64,000 bases of DNA from Phallus indusiatus. Taxonomy: Eukaryota > Basidiomycota > Agaricomycetes > Phallales > Phallaceae. Below, in pieces: positions 23,279-34,707 of the stretch. The stretch covers positions 1,736,001 through 1,800,000 of the forward strand of contig JAQFWX010000003.1 in the NCBI GenBank assembly GCA_027605045.1, written 5' to 3'. The translations under genes were made by a program, and so were the position numbers. Position 1 is the first letter of the stretch, and the number at the start of each line of letters is the position of its first letter. Below the pieces are notes generated by a model that was given only the letters and a program-made list of their open reading frames with translations, made no database searches and was not told the origin of the DNA.

Positions 23279-26200
23279 TCACAAAGAATTTTGACGGTGC
23301 CGCACTGGTTCAATGAACTCCTTTTCAAGCTTATATTCATCCGGCAGAAGCGTACCCCGTTCTCCAGGAACCCACCAATCGTAATCCCAATCATATTCCC
23401 AATCATGTTCTCTCATTTCTCGTCGTAGAAGCTCTTTGAGATATCCATAATCTGGTTTCTCTTCGAATGCAAGGTATCGGCAGTGTTCGATGAATTGCGC
23501 GAAGCAAGGAGGAGAGTGAGCTAACAAGTCTGTCATAGGCTTGCCCCGCTTCATGTTGCCGATATCTTTAAGCTTAGACGGTATATCGGCTGCGTATATA
23601 CCTTGCCATGGAAGTCGGCCGTGAAGTAGATGAAGAAGGAGGATGCCGATTGCTTCCATGTCATCACGTCTGCTGGGTTCTACAAACGTGTGAGGAATAT
23701 ATGAGCAGGCAAGTTCCTCTTTGAACAATAAACAAAAAAGACAAACCTAGACCAAGATGGACATTATGACTTGCATACCGTGGTGTCCCAATACCACCTC
23801 TTCTATCTCGGAAGGGCATATGCTGGCCTGTCGTCGGGTCGAAATAGAGTTTGGACATTCCCATGTCAAGAAAATACAGGCACTTGTAGTCATCAATTAA
23901 ACCCAGCGCGAAATTTCCAGGTTTAATATCGCGAACAATGATTCCACGAGCGTGAATTTCCTCAATTGTGGTGAGCTAATGGTTACCGGTACCGGTATAC
24001 ATGTTAAGCAAAACGCAATGGAACTGAACGCAAATACATCTTTACCATTTGTTCTCCTAGCATAAGGACTGTCTTCAGAGACAGCGTACCTCGACAAAAC
24101 CGTCGCAGCCTTTCAAGATCCGGTCCGAGTTTGTCCATAACTAGGACATGCGCATTGTGGTCTCTTCCAACCCAGCGGATTTTTACCAGTCCTTTAATGC
24201 CTTCAAGCTGGGCATAAATCGCCGCTTCGTACAACAGCTTTGACGGTATGTTCTCCCGGATTAATTGAAATTTGATGGCCACTTGAGTTCCCGTAACAAG
24301 CTGCACTCCATTCCATACAAACCCTTGTAAAACGGATTCGTAAGGAAATAAAGCCTTATCCATAACATAGTGGACGTACAATTAGAACCCATGCCAAGCA
24401 TCGATGTAATTTGATAGCAGTCGCGGATCCTAAAGGGCGGATAATTTACGGGTTCTTGAGGATCCTTTTCAGGAGTAGCCGAATTAGGATCGAGTAATAT
24501 CGGCAATATTTCATCCATCTTTTCGACTGTGAATGTTGGGGAAAATGTTGGGATACTCTCAAATCCTAAAGAGCGACTCCCAGGTCGCCTGAGAAACATG
24601 GATGGATATCCTGCCAGAGCAGCTGGTTCTGCTACGGCGTACAGATTCGGTGTTACCACTAGAATTTCATTACGAGAAATCCCAGGGTTCGACTTTTTGC
24701 AGAATTCAAAGAGAGTATCCCATGTAGAAGCTCCATTCTCCCCAATCCCAACGTTATCCAAGTTAGCTGCATCACGAATTGCGAATGAAACGCCCGGGAC
24801 TTGAGATTGAACGATAGTGTCATGCAAGTTACAGCCTATCAAATTTGGTAAGGCTACAATAGCATATCCATTTCCAGTCAGAGATAATATGGCAGGGAGA
24901 ACATCTTTATAAAACGTCGGTTTTGCACAGTTAGCGAAGGCCTCTTGAACGACTGATTGAGATACAGTCGTGTTAAGGTAACGTGCAACCTCTTTAACGA
25001 TAGCAATACCGGATTCCCGATTTTCAGTGTCCATTAAGAGTGCCTCTTTTTCGACATATAAACGCAATAGTTCCCCAACAGAAAATTGGTGAATTGATGG
25101 TGGGAAGATGATAGAAAGAGCTTCTCGCAACGGGCTATCTTTATCCTAGTCAAGTTGGATATAAAAGATAGACAATTTTTATAAAGAAAGTATTCACGAT
25201 AATTGTATCGCAGTCCAATGCGACAACCTTGATATTTTCCGCTTTAACGATAGGAACAACGTTCGCCTCCTTCATCGTAACACCATCTTCATCGTCATCT
25301 GAATCATCCGACTGATCGTTACTACTGACTTGAGGATCTCCATCGTGGGGAATAGGCTGGGATTTTAGTTCAAAGATGGAGGGTCTCGCAGCATCCACCG
25401 AGGGATCGAGAACACGAGTTCTATCTAAAATTAATGGAGGAGATCGAGGTATTCTCCCGAATGGCACAAGAAGAGGAATATTCTACATCCCAAGTCGGAA
25501 TCTCACTGAATCGAGAGTATGTTTTCAAAATTTACTAACCTCCCTCATTGATTCGATATACTCCAAAGTGGATCGACATCCCTGCCAGGTGTAGTCTAAG
25601 TAAAGTCTACAAATATCATGAGCTATCAAGCAGTATAACAGGTCGAGCTTACGAGCTTACTGGCGGTACAAAGCTATTTGGTCAAGCACGCTGGTACTAA
25701 GACTGATAGGCTGCGCCTCAAAGGGAACTAAATCGAAAAAGAAAGGAACATGGCGTCGCAAAAGGAGGGCTCCTGGAGCTTCCCTGTGAGAGTCACTACT
25801 CCAAGTTTCCCAGTTCCAAGGAGGTTCTTCTTCATCCGCTGTCTTACGAATACCTGGAAACGAAGGACCAGCAGCTCTCACTGCCTTTAGGAAGCGCTCA
25901 AAGCTCGTAGGGTCTAGTCGGTATTTTTCAGCTTTCACTAGACTTTCGAATGTCTCGGTATTTGGAAACTTGCACCATATGCGGGGAGTGACAGACAGGT
26001 ACAATGGGTACTGAAACGGAAGTGGTGGGATAACCGTCAATGATTCTTCATTAATAGAGTCATTTATTGTGAAAAATGTGCTATTTGGGAGGTTTGGCTT
26101 GTCGGGGGAGATAATGAAAAGATTGGGAGCTCTTGGACCAACCATCCATTCGTTGGGTTCTGTTTCTTCAACATGCAGAGCAAGAAAAGGTGTGGTGACT

Positions 26201-26283
26201 AGTGATTGTGCCGCCTTTTGTCCATGTACTGTCCAGTCAGGTAATCTCGATAATAATTTCGCTGCTACGAAACTATGGGACAT
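23279..26283 (-). CDS. Three-part fusion: unknown N-domain + HAD-like + CK1-like kinase
   Basis: Seven exons (26283-25661, 25606-25540, 25482-25198, 25145-24380, 24323-24046, 23975-23747, 23679-23279) sum to 2649 nt, 882 aa. Residues 1-~230 match nothing I recognise. An acidic linker (SDDSDDDEDG) precedes a HAD-like domain from ~310 (VVALDCDTII, nucleophile DxD) to ~545, resembling 2-haloacid dehalogenase folds. From ~565 a kinase of casein kinase 1 type follows: Gly loop LGMGSNWFV, VAIK lysine ~598, catalytic loop IVRDIKPGNF (Val for the usual His), LDMG for DFG, and the CK1 hallmark GTPRYASHNVHLG. The catalytic Asp, Lys and Asn are kept, so activity is possible. The fusion depends on a 56 nt intron at 24379-24324 joining HAD and kinase in frame. 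Substrates and pathway unknown. Confidence 0.75.
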
Positions 26284-26632
26284 GGTGGCTGGCTTTGAGG
26301 ATAGGCGCTAATGCAAACATCTGAATTTTCCTAGCGCTTATCATCGGGAAATGACTGATTCACCGAACGCAAAGTGAGCGACTCAGTCTTGGCCCTAAAT
26401 TACCGATTTAGTACATCAATTCGTCAAACAGTTCATAAATAGAGGGATCGTTATTCAGGTCAATTCTGAGGGGAACGAATTTGAACGGTGAGTCTCTAAC
26501 CCTTGCAAATAAAAAACCGGTTACGGAAAGTTGTAAAATTTGAAATTCATGCACACTGTACAGTATGATACACAAACAACAGAAACATGCCTGTACTTTG
26601 TGAGATCTGTTCTAATGAGCAGAAACATTAAA
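26284..26632. other. Spacer upstream of the fusion gene
   Basis: About 350 bp between two minus-strand genes, presumably 3' UTR of the upstream gene and promoter of the fusion gene. No ORF or repeat of note. Confidence 0.4.
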
Positions 26633-27480
26633 TTACTCGGTCTTGAGTCTGATGCCACTACCATTGAGCGGGGCTAGGCCGTATGAATAAGCTAGTGGAT
26701 TCCGATTTTAGCATGAAAGACATTATTTTCTTAAAAAAAAAAATTAAATACGTACTCGTGTCCATAAGACGTCGAATATACTGGCGGACGGACCTTCTTA
26801 CGACTCCGTATGCAGAATGGGCATCAAGGCCTACAAGGGTTGCAAATGTAAGTTCTTCGCCTTCGTCCGCTGTCCAAATATACGAGGGTTTAAACGGGAT
26901 TATGGGCTCATGGGAAATATCATCTGTGACAGTAATAGGTCTTGCAGTGAGCCATGATGGCGGGTCTGGAGTCTCGACGTAGGTCCTATTCAATAATTGT
27001 ACGGGACTCCAGTGGTAAATATTGGTCTGGGAAATGAAATGTGAAGGTGAGTCGAATTGCAGACGATATAAAATCAAACCAACTCGTTGTGAAGGAACAT
27101 AAGTATTGGTTCGGGTGTCTCTCTTTGCACCCAGGAGCGGAATGAGAGCATAGTTTTCATTCTCGGTGATGCCAATGATGAGGCATGGACGGCTTTTGCT
27201 AGATGGCACCCCACTCCATGAACCCGAAGACACAGCGAATGCTGGTCTCCTGGGGCTATAACGACAAAGGAACCGATGCTCATGATATGCACCTGAAGTA
27301 AAGATAAAAATGTGTTATCCAAGAAACAATAGCTTATATACCCGTAAACACTGGGCGGCTCAGAAGCACGAGGTCTCAGTGGATCAGCTACTGCCCGGCG
27401 GCAGTTATTTGAGCTCTATTTTTCATTGAGACGAGATAATTCTTATATCTCGTGTCACGAACCTCAGGTTGATTGTCCAT
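26633..27480 (-). CDS. Unrecognised fungal protein
   Basis: Four exons (27480-27392, 27358-27342, 27292-26756, 26673-26633) sum to 684 nt, 227 aa, with ATG at 27480 and TAA at 26635-26633. The second exon is only 17 nt. I do not recognise a domain. Visible pieces: a basic segment HEHRFLCRYSPRRP, a hydrophobic strand RPCLIIGITENENYALIPLL, and a Tyr/Trp-rich middle. No signal peptide or membrane helix. It precedes the fusion gene on the same strand, about 350 bp away, and might be co-regulated, but nothing shows that. The continuous frame over four splice junctions supports it as a real gene. Confidence 0.55.
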
Positions 27481-28476
27481 GACAGTCATCGTTGACTAGG
27501 GAGAAACAATTTAGCATATCCTTATGCCACAAACTCTGCGCTCTTCCTCCGGCCGGGTCGTCCGAATCGTTTAAAACTAAATGGGCATCCCATTGGCTTG
27601 GGTCAAGATTTCCCACTGGCTAATTTGGGTATGTCAATTTGATCTAGCTACGCAGCGGAAGTGAAAGATAATGCCAGAAACAACCTAACAAGACAACTAA
27701 ATCAGGATTGAGGTGTCGTGATGACAGTCAAGTTGGAATGGGTCTGGATGGGAAGACGTGGTATAGTGTTCGGGAATCGATATTTATCGCAACCTGAAGA
27801 TTGCGAGTCGGAATATATCTAAATCTGCAAGATTTGGAAAGCAGAGAAGCGTGCCAGTAGTGGTAGTGTGTGTTTCGCGTAACTGTCCGAGCAAAGTTCG
27901 CCAAAAAGGTGCTCGCTGCTTTACTCAAGAAGTCTCACTTGTCTTTTTTTTCACGAATGCAGTGACACTTACGGTTGGTCCGGTTCATAACCATTCGTCA
28001 TTAACTGACAATGGCGCGAAGAGCATGATTGAACGGAGAAAAAATGCAGCGACGATGGGATTAGATGAACTTTTGAAGTTTGATGTTTACATGAGCCTTC
28101 TCCATTTATAATTTATGTACATATGTGACTTTATGAGAATCACATAACGTGAAAATGGCAACAATAGTCTCCTGTGTTGTCTCACTACCCTTGGCGGTGT
28201 TCGTAGTAGACAGGCTGAAGGGACGAGCTGTTCTTGGAAAAATAGAATAATATCGCAGGGTAGATGGACTCTTGCTCAGCGAATTCGGAAGTGTTCTAGT
28301 TAGTGTTGACGGGTTTAGTCGATATTTTTCACGGAGGGTTTGCGCCGAACTACCAGACCTGGGCCTGAACGTTTAAATTTCAAACCCCGACTGATCTGGT
28401 CTCAAACCGCATCAGCCCTCGGGGGAATCAACAATGTACTAGTAAGCACTCACCACCTGATTGTCTACCTGAGATT
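27481..28476. other. Spacer upstream of GNAT pseudogene C
   Basis: 1 kb between divergent genes. Likely promoter of the 227-aa gene on the left. Short ORFs only; no repeat matched elsewhere. Confidence 0.4.
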
Positions 28477-29486
28477 ATGGTTGCGTTCCAACTGAAGTAA
28501 CTCACAAACGCCACAGGTACTTCGACGATATTTGGATTCAAGTATCAATAACGTATCATGAACTATCTCCAGAGTCCCAGGTTCAAGAAATCGCAGATTT
28601 TCTCGCAGATGCTTTTTATGGAGGTCAGTATTTTGGCATTTCGTATCATATCTTTGGGCGAACCTACCTGCCGGGCCCGTTGAACCATTGGCAGATATCT
28701 CGATAAAAGCCTTTGTTGGCGGCAACTGGAGTTTCCTCCGTGCGCGTGAACTCAAAACGGCTGTCATACGGGCATCCCTACTCGAATGGCTTGTTTATAT
28801 TGTCGCAATCGGGAATGGATTGGGTGGAAGAATCGTAAGCGTTGGTTGTTGCTTTGGCAATGGCATGTCGCTTTTTGAAGGTATACTTGTCAATTACTGC
28901 GAAATGCCCCACCTTGTTATTTCTTTTAGTGAAGAGCAGTGTGCACTCGGATATTATACATGGTTCGAGAAACTTAGCGACGAGACTATGTAAGTATTGG
29001 TTGACAAAAACAGTTTGTGTTAACGTTTAGCTTCGAGCATTGTTGATAAAGCTTAGAACTTGAATATCAACAGTATCCAGAGACGTTAAGGGAGCTCGAT
29101 CATAGTCACCTTACTAAAGAGGTACATAAAATCAACATGAATGATGATAATACTCTTACAAAAACATAATAGGAGCTGGCAAGGCGTTTGTGGTGCTTTG
29201 ACCTGGGGACACACCCAGAGCATCAAGGGAAAGGATATGCAACCGCCATTATCAACACGATGTTTGACAAGGTACGTTTTTCATTACCGCCACGATCATA
29301 ATGCAAACAAGCCTATTTTCGTCAGGCCAAGGCTAAGGAACATTTATTGGACTCGGGACTGGATCTAAGGAGAATGTTAACAAATACCTTTCTATGGGAT
29401 TCAAGCCTAGGGGCAAAAGAAGTCGTATATGTTCTCCTACGGGAGATTTTTGGGTATACTTTTTCACGAAAGGTTCTCTTGCATAG
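28477..29486 (+). pseudogene. GNAT-family acetyltransferase pseudogene, copy C
   Basis: Aligns over its whole length with the GNAT family. Three lesions are visible against copies A, B and D. In exon 1 the conserved KQL has become K-stop (TAA 28498-28500). At the end of exon 3 (about 28871-28880) one base is missing from the LFG codons, shifting the frame. In the last exon one base is missing near 29334, where the other copies encode AEGTF. Motif A is still readable (DLGTHPEHQGKGYATAI), and so is the end GDFWVYFFTKGSLA in the shifted frame. Splice sites look intact, so this is a fairly young pseudogene. Confidence 0.85.
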
Positions 29487-29808
29487 CGCTACTCTCGTCC
29501 TATCAAGCGGTCAACCTATACGAGAAATATGATCAAAAGAGTAGCAACCAACGAGCGTAGTACATATATAAATGTCCTAACTCAAGTTGCATTCAGTAGC
29601 TGAGTAACGTCACGAGGACGAGGACATCTTTTTCTTTTCGATCTGGTCCATCAGATCGGATCGGATAGCATTGCGGTGAACTTTGCCCGTTGATGAAGAA
29701 TCTGTCTTCAAAATAAATCCCCGGAAGTGAATACATATATGTGTGAGCGGTTACGTAACTTGTTTTTACCAGTTTCAACAACTACAATCCGCACTTGCCC
29801 TCCAGATC
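29487..29808. promoter_or_regulatory. Promoter region of GNAT copy D
   Basis: 320 bp spacer. A TATA-like ACATATATAAAT lies at about 29560, some 245 bp before the ATG of copy D. A short GATCTG...CAGATC palindrome lies near 29640. No ORF. Confidence 0.35.
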
Positions 29809-30795
29809 ATGTCTACGTTCCAAATTAAGCAACTCACCAAGGCTACAGGTATTTCGATATGATGTTGAACGAACGTAGCGCGTTTTCTGAAGCAGTACCT
29901 CAGAGTCTCAAATCAAAGATATCGCGGATTTTTTTTCTGATGCTTTTCATGGGGGTAAGGCTCTCTCACCTCTCTGACAATGTCCTATAGGTTGACCCAA
30001 AGCCAGACGTCTCGATGAAAGCTTTTGTCGGAGGCGATTGGGGTCTTCTTCCTGAACTGGAAACGGCCATGTTGCGAGCGTCCTTGCTTGAAGGCGTTGT
30101 GTACGTCGTTACAGTTGGGAAAGGATCGGACGAAAAAATAGTAAGCGCCGGCTATTGGTTCGGCGATGGCAGCGCAATGTTTGGGAGGTATGCTTTGCTT
30201 TGTGAAAAAGATAATAATCTCACCCAATTATTTTTCAATGTTAGCGAGAAACAACGTGCACTCGGATACGACGCATGGTTCGAGAAAATCAGCGACGAGA
30301 CCAAAATATGGATGAGCAAGACAGTCTGTATTCCGCTCTCAGCAAGCACTACTATTCAATTATATGAAAACCAATATAGTATCCGGAAGAGATTACGGCA
30401 TTAGATGAAAGCCACTATACAAAGGAGGTGTGATTATCTCACTACGCTGAATGTTATCGTTATATTTAAAGTCATAACAGGAAATTGCAAAACGCTGGTG
30501 GTGTTATCACATTGCTACGCGTCCCGGACACGAAGGGAAAGGTTACGCGACTGCAATTATCGATACTATGTTTAGACGGGTTCGTGATAACATAAATACA
30601 ATTAAGTTTCACTGCTGACTCGTCTTCTACTAGGCGCAAGACGAAGGAACATTCATTGGACTGGCAACTGCACCTGAAGTGAACGTTAAAAAGTATCTCT
30701 CAATGGGGTTTGAGGCCAGAGGACCAGGAGGTCTCTTGCATTCTCCAACTGGTGATTTCTGGGTACATTTTTTAACTAAGGGTAGCCTTCCATAG
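29809..30795 (+). CDS. GNAT-family N-acetyltransferase, copy D
   Basis: Best-resolved copy: exons 29809-29848, 29904-29954, 30007-30187, 30245-30323, 30380-30427, 30481-30579, 30634-30795 sum to 660 nt, 219 aa. Start MSTFQIKQL. Middle block LGGDW-like (FVGGDWGLLPELETAMLRAS), VTVGKGSDEKIVSAGYWFG. Acetyl-CoA motif A is HIATRPGHEGKGYATAI. The last exon has VNVKKYLSMGFEARGPGG and ends GDFWVHFLTKGSLP. All splice sites are canonical and the frame is intact. Predicted soluble, no signal peptide. The acceptor substrate is not deducible. Confidence 0.88.
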
Positions 30796-31066
30796 CTACC
30801 TTATGTTTTCCCCGAATGATCACTCAGTCTCACTGTAGCACCAATTATTTATACTCGGATACAATGTCTCATCAAAGCATATCAGTTTTCAATAAACATG
30901 ATTCACATAACGTCAATGCGGCTTGCTTTCCTTGGCCGTATGGGTTTGAAAATATCGCCCGGAACCTGCTTTTCAGATGATATATTGACATTATGAGCTA
31001 CATAAATACCGAGGTTTATAGCTTTGTCAAGCCGAAACTAAAATAATGCCCCAGTAACAATCATAT

Positions 31067-32335
31067 TTACATGCCTTTTTCGAGATCTTTGGTGAAGACT
31101 GTTGTGCCGGAAGCACCAAGGTTGACAGAGGAGTCGAGATTTGGGTTGCGAGTGGTTCCGGATGTATCAGATAGCTCGTTATCAGACTTGTCAGATAAAC
31201 TTGCAACCGGAAGAGTTGATGCTGCGTTGCTAAAACTCAGCGAACCTGAAAATTCGGAAACCGTAGCATCAGTCCATCCTTTTCCCATTGCAAGACGGAG
31301 AATGATGAATTGTGGAGATAGTGCCTATTTAAATCGCCGTTTATTTCTCATTGAAAATCGCGTTGTAATGTTTCTTCCTACATACCACAAACATCCCCCA
31401 TATGTCAGAAAAGGCAACGCTTTCTTGTATATTTTTCCCTAAGGTAATGGCGAAGATAATACCGAGAAGCGTGAAAGGCAACGCTGATTCTACCATAATA
31501 GCAACAACGTTCGTATATATCCGCCGGTTTTCTGGAGGGAGGATACCGGAAATTGCTCTGGAGAGATAGATGATTCGCCCCGCAATCAATATCGTTATCA
31601 TAGTGTTTAACCCGCAAGTCAGCGAGATCCAAGGAATTGCAAAACTAATTGACTGCTCGGTAAAAATGCTTGATAAAGGCAACGCACTTTCGACGACGGT
31701 AAACATCGCCATCACTGAAAATGTTCTCAATCGTGCTATATTTGGTCACTTGGTTTGAACAGAGTGTTTACCGGATGCACCGAGGAACACTAAGCATGGG
31801 AAAGCTATAATCTTCCATTGCCTGTTCCAGATGATATAACAACGATAAATCTATAATAATATCAGTATATGCTCCCGCATTAAAAATTAAAGAAAGATGA
31901 TACTGACAAGGAGAGCGTTGCTAAGATAGTCGGCTACAACATCCGTAGCTGAACCCAAAACGTTGAACCAAATTGTGTTTTCATCGTTAAAATAGGCGAC
32001 AGGTCCCCCAGGGAAATTTCTATGCTCTATCCACATGAATTGTCCTAAGAGCATGTTTGCTGCCAGGGAAAATCCTAGAAGGACGACCATGGCCAAGCTA
32101 TACCACACATATATATAGCGGACACTTCCTTTAGTCCGGGAGGGATAATCTCTGAAGAGTATTATCGATTGGAAACACATATATAAAAGGATCCCTGTAA
32201 AGTGATCTTAGTTGACGGTTGTATGGTGAGGTAGAAAGAAGACTCGCCGTATAGGATGCATGTGAGAGCATTTCCGATGTAGTACGACCTTTCGAACTGA
32301 TGTTCTATAGGATCGGCCGTCGAGTTAGTGGACAT
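31067..32335 (-). CDS. Seven-helix membrane protein, agaricomycete family
   Basis: Five exons (32335-32248, 32194-31908, 31850-31772, 31735-31386, 31324-31067) sum to 1062 nt, 353 aa. The N-terminus (MSTNSTADPIEHQFERSYYIGN) is extracellular-like and is followed by about seven hydrophobic segments, including ALTCILYGILLYMCF, LAMVVLLGFSLAANMLL, IAFPCLVFLGAS and LPFTLLGIIFAI. Landmarks of the expanded mushroom family are IYRCYIIW and SPQFIILRLAMGKGWT before a Ser-rich cytoplasmic tail. Function unknown; receptor- or transporter-like only by topology. Intron 1 needs a GC donor (TACG|GCGAGT) to keep frame; the nearby GT shifts it. Fragments of a paralogue recur at about 48.96 and 51.5 kb. Confidence 0.75.
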
Positions 32336-33575
32336 CGGGAATGCTCAGGACTATGCAGAGTCTCCTCAAGGAGTCAAGTTGAGCGGAACTGCAAGCTTCT
32401 TAGTAGAAATCGCGCATGGGTATTTTACGGAATGTGCCAGCGCTCTCATCTCATTTCCTTTTCAATCGCATCATTTATTTGGTTACAAACTCAGACGTAT
32501 CAACTAACAACTACGGAAGAACATGATTCTTGAATAGATATTGCTGATCATATACAGGCCACAGGGGGTGGCTATAGCCAACCGTAACTGTCAAGGGTGG
32601 TTGATTTAGTTCAAGTTGAACATGCGTCGAGTCGGTAGCATTAACACCGGTGTTCCCACATAACTGTTATCCATGTCACATACCTCGAGTTTTATTGTTG
32701 GATTTTATTAGTTCGGGCTATATTAAGTACAATATATATTACATAATAGATTGAGCTTTTGTCCTCCACCCATTTTGTGCTGTGTCGCGCTGTATCGTGT
32801 GTGCCGTGTTGTATCGTGTTAACGCCAATTTTACGATCTCTTACGTCTATTTCTACCCTATATACATCTTATAATCCAATATTTATATCTACTAATCAAA
32901 ACCCAATCAGAGTGACGTATGAGGCAATGAGGTAACCTTATGATCAATTTGGAGCGACGGCCTTTCCGTCTATTTATTCTAATTGTGTTTGTGTTTGTTC
33001 TGAATTTTTACAGTCTCTTATATGCTATTTATTATCTGTGAGAAATGACGAAAAACACTTATCCCCGGATTTTTTGCTGAAGGGGAACTGTTTTTTTGGA
33101 GCTGAATTCTCATCTCATTGTCCTGACCGGCGCATCTTTTTTAAGAGAATTTTAATACGCGATATAGTTACTTACATAATAAATTGCGATGATTTTGAGA
33201 AAAACAATTGTTTTATGAAAGAAGCTTTGCATGCATGTTTCCAAATTAATTACTCATATCGCAAAGTGAGGACTCGGACTCAGTTCCTGTCTCTGTGACA
33301 GGAGCCATCCATCATATCAAATTGTCAATCAAGAATGACAAACTTCCGGCCTTAGTCAAGGCCGACAGAGCTGTATGGATATGGCTATGTCTTAATTTCC
33401 TGTTATATTATTTCGGGGCTGCTTAAGAAAAGCCATGTAACGGAACCATTATCATCATCTCGATAAAGTCACCGATCTATATTCAACTCGGTCTTACAAC
33501 AAACATGGAGCAAGAACAGGAATTATGTACTTTGAACAGAAAATTTATTTAGTTTAATGCTGAGAAAAAAAGTAT
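32336..33575. other. Spacer between the seven-helix gene and the UstYa-type genes
   Basis: 1.2 kb, AT-rich. Its first ~130 bp is part of a block repeated at 49100-49320. A GTGTCGCGCTGTATCGTGTG-like imperfect repeat lies at 32778-32820. The 86-codon ORF at 33038-33298 has no family features. Confidence 0.45.
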
Positions 33576-34297
33576 TCACACGTTACGCGCATACAATGTA
33601 CAAGGCGAAAACTCACAAATATCCGAAGCGTGATGAAGCCGCCATTCCCTCCAATTAATCTCCAAAGTGTCATAAAGAACTCTCCAATCTCTGCAAACCT
33701 TCTCCGGATGACCATAATATTGAGTAGAATTTTTTGTAAAGAACTCCTTTGGTTCTAACGTCATGTCTGCTTCGCAGAGGAAACTTTGACGCAAGTAGTT
33801 CAAGCAGTGACGCGAGTGGCCTAAACTGGCGTTCGGGTTGCGCGAATTCATCTCCTTAACGAATAGCCTTAGACAGTGAAGTTGGTGGAATGCGGCGACT
33901 TCCGTCACAATAAGACCGTCTTCATTCGCAGTTCTGTAACTTCCTGTACCAAAAGGTAAATTATACAACCATTCCTCGTCAAACCCGTCCTCTAAAGTGA
34001 GCGGGTAATGGACAGTCTCTTCGAAATCCATCAGTACTGGTGGACCAAATGGGATGGTGAGGAAAGGCGGGTAATCATCATCCTGGAACGCTATTAATAG
34101 AGTATTCTGTGGTGAACAAGGAAAACACAGATGAACATGACAGGATTAAACTCACAATAGATACTTGTTGGTGGAAGTTCCTCCCAATTTTCTGAAGAAG
34201 CAAATACAATTCGATACAATTGAACTGTGGTGAGAAGAGAGAGAATTGCTATAGAGAATATTGTCCCTGCGTGCCACTGGCTTGACGTTATGCCCAT
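33576..34297 (-). CDS. UstYa-type oxidase (DUF3328), copy 1, motifs intact
   Basis: Two exons (34297-34156, 34090-33576) give 657 nt, 218 aa, the usual size of this family. It is a type-II membrane protein with one helix at about residues 12-32 (TIFSIAILSLLTTVQLYRIVF), then a DYPPFL/VHYPL segment, then the two defining motifs HQLHC (116-120) and HSRHC (139-143) in the context HCLNYLRQSFLC. In ascomycetes, UstYa-type proteins oxidise or cyclise ribosomal peptides (ustiloxin, cyclochlorotine and relatives). Whether this copy does so is not shown by the sequence. The intron acceptor at 34091 was chosen because the nearer AG gives stops. Same strand as the next two genes. Confidence 0.88.
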
Positions 34298-34707
34298 GCG
34301 CTCGGGTAGACTTGAAAATTAGTAGACAAGTATAGTGAATGGATATACTATTTGAATTCGTTGTGCACTGATCTGAAATGACTAAGTGTTGCCAGTGCAC
34401 TGGGGTATAGCTGATACACAATTAAAGTTCACATTTTTTATATTTATTATATTTTATTTTATTTTTTAGTTAATTTCTAATTTTCTATTACATAAGGGAA
34501 CTTCGGCATGTCTGGTTCACAAGTCTGTTTCACCAAATTATCTGTTCTAATTCAGAAAAACCTCTCCCACACCTTGTCTTTTTCGTTTTGTTTGTGGGAC
34601 TTTATTTGACGCTTATGGAATGGTCGCGTGGACAGATAACCAAACGCCGCCAGCTTCCAATTTGTCGATGTCGAAAGGTGAATGATGAGGGATTTAATTA
34701 CAAATAA
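34298..34707. promoter_or_regulatory. Spacer/promoter of UstYa-type copy 1
   Basis: 410 bp, with a very AT-rich tract (TTTATTATATTTTATTTTATT) near 34437-34475, about 150 bp upstream of the start codon. No ORF. Confidence 0.35.

Noticed and set aside
24330..24390. Frameshift between the HAD and kinase parts of the fusion gene
   Set aside because: A 56 nt GT-AG intron explains the frame change and restores the glycine loop, so no lesion is needed.
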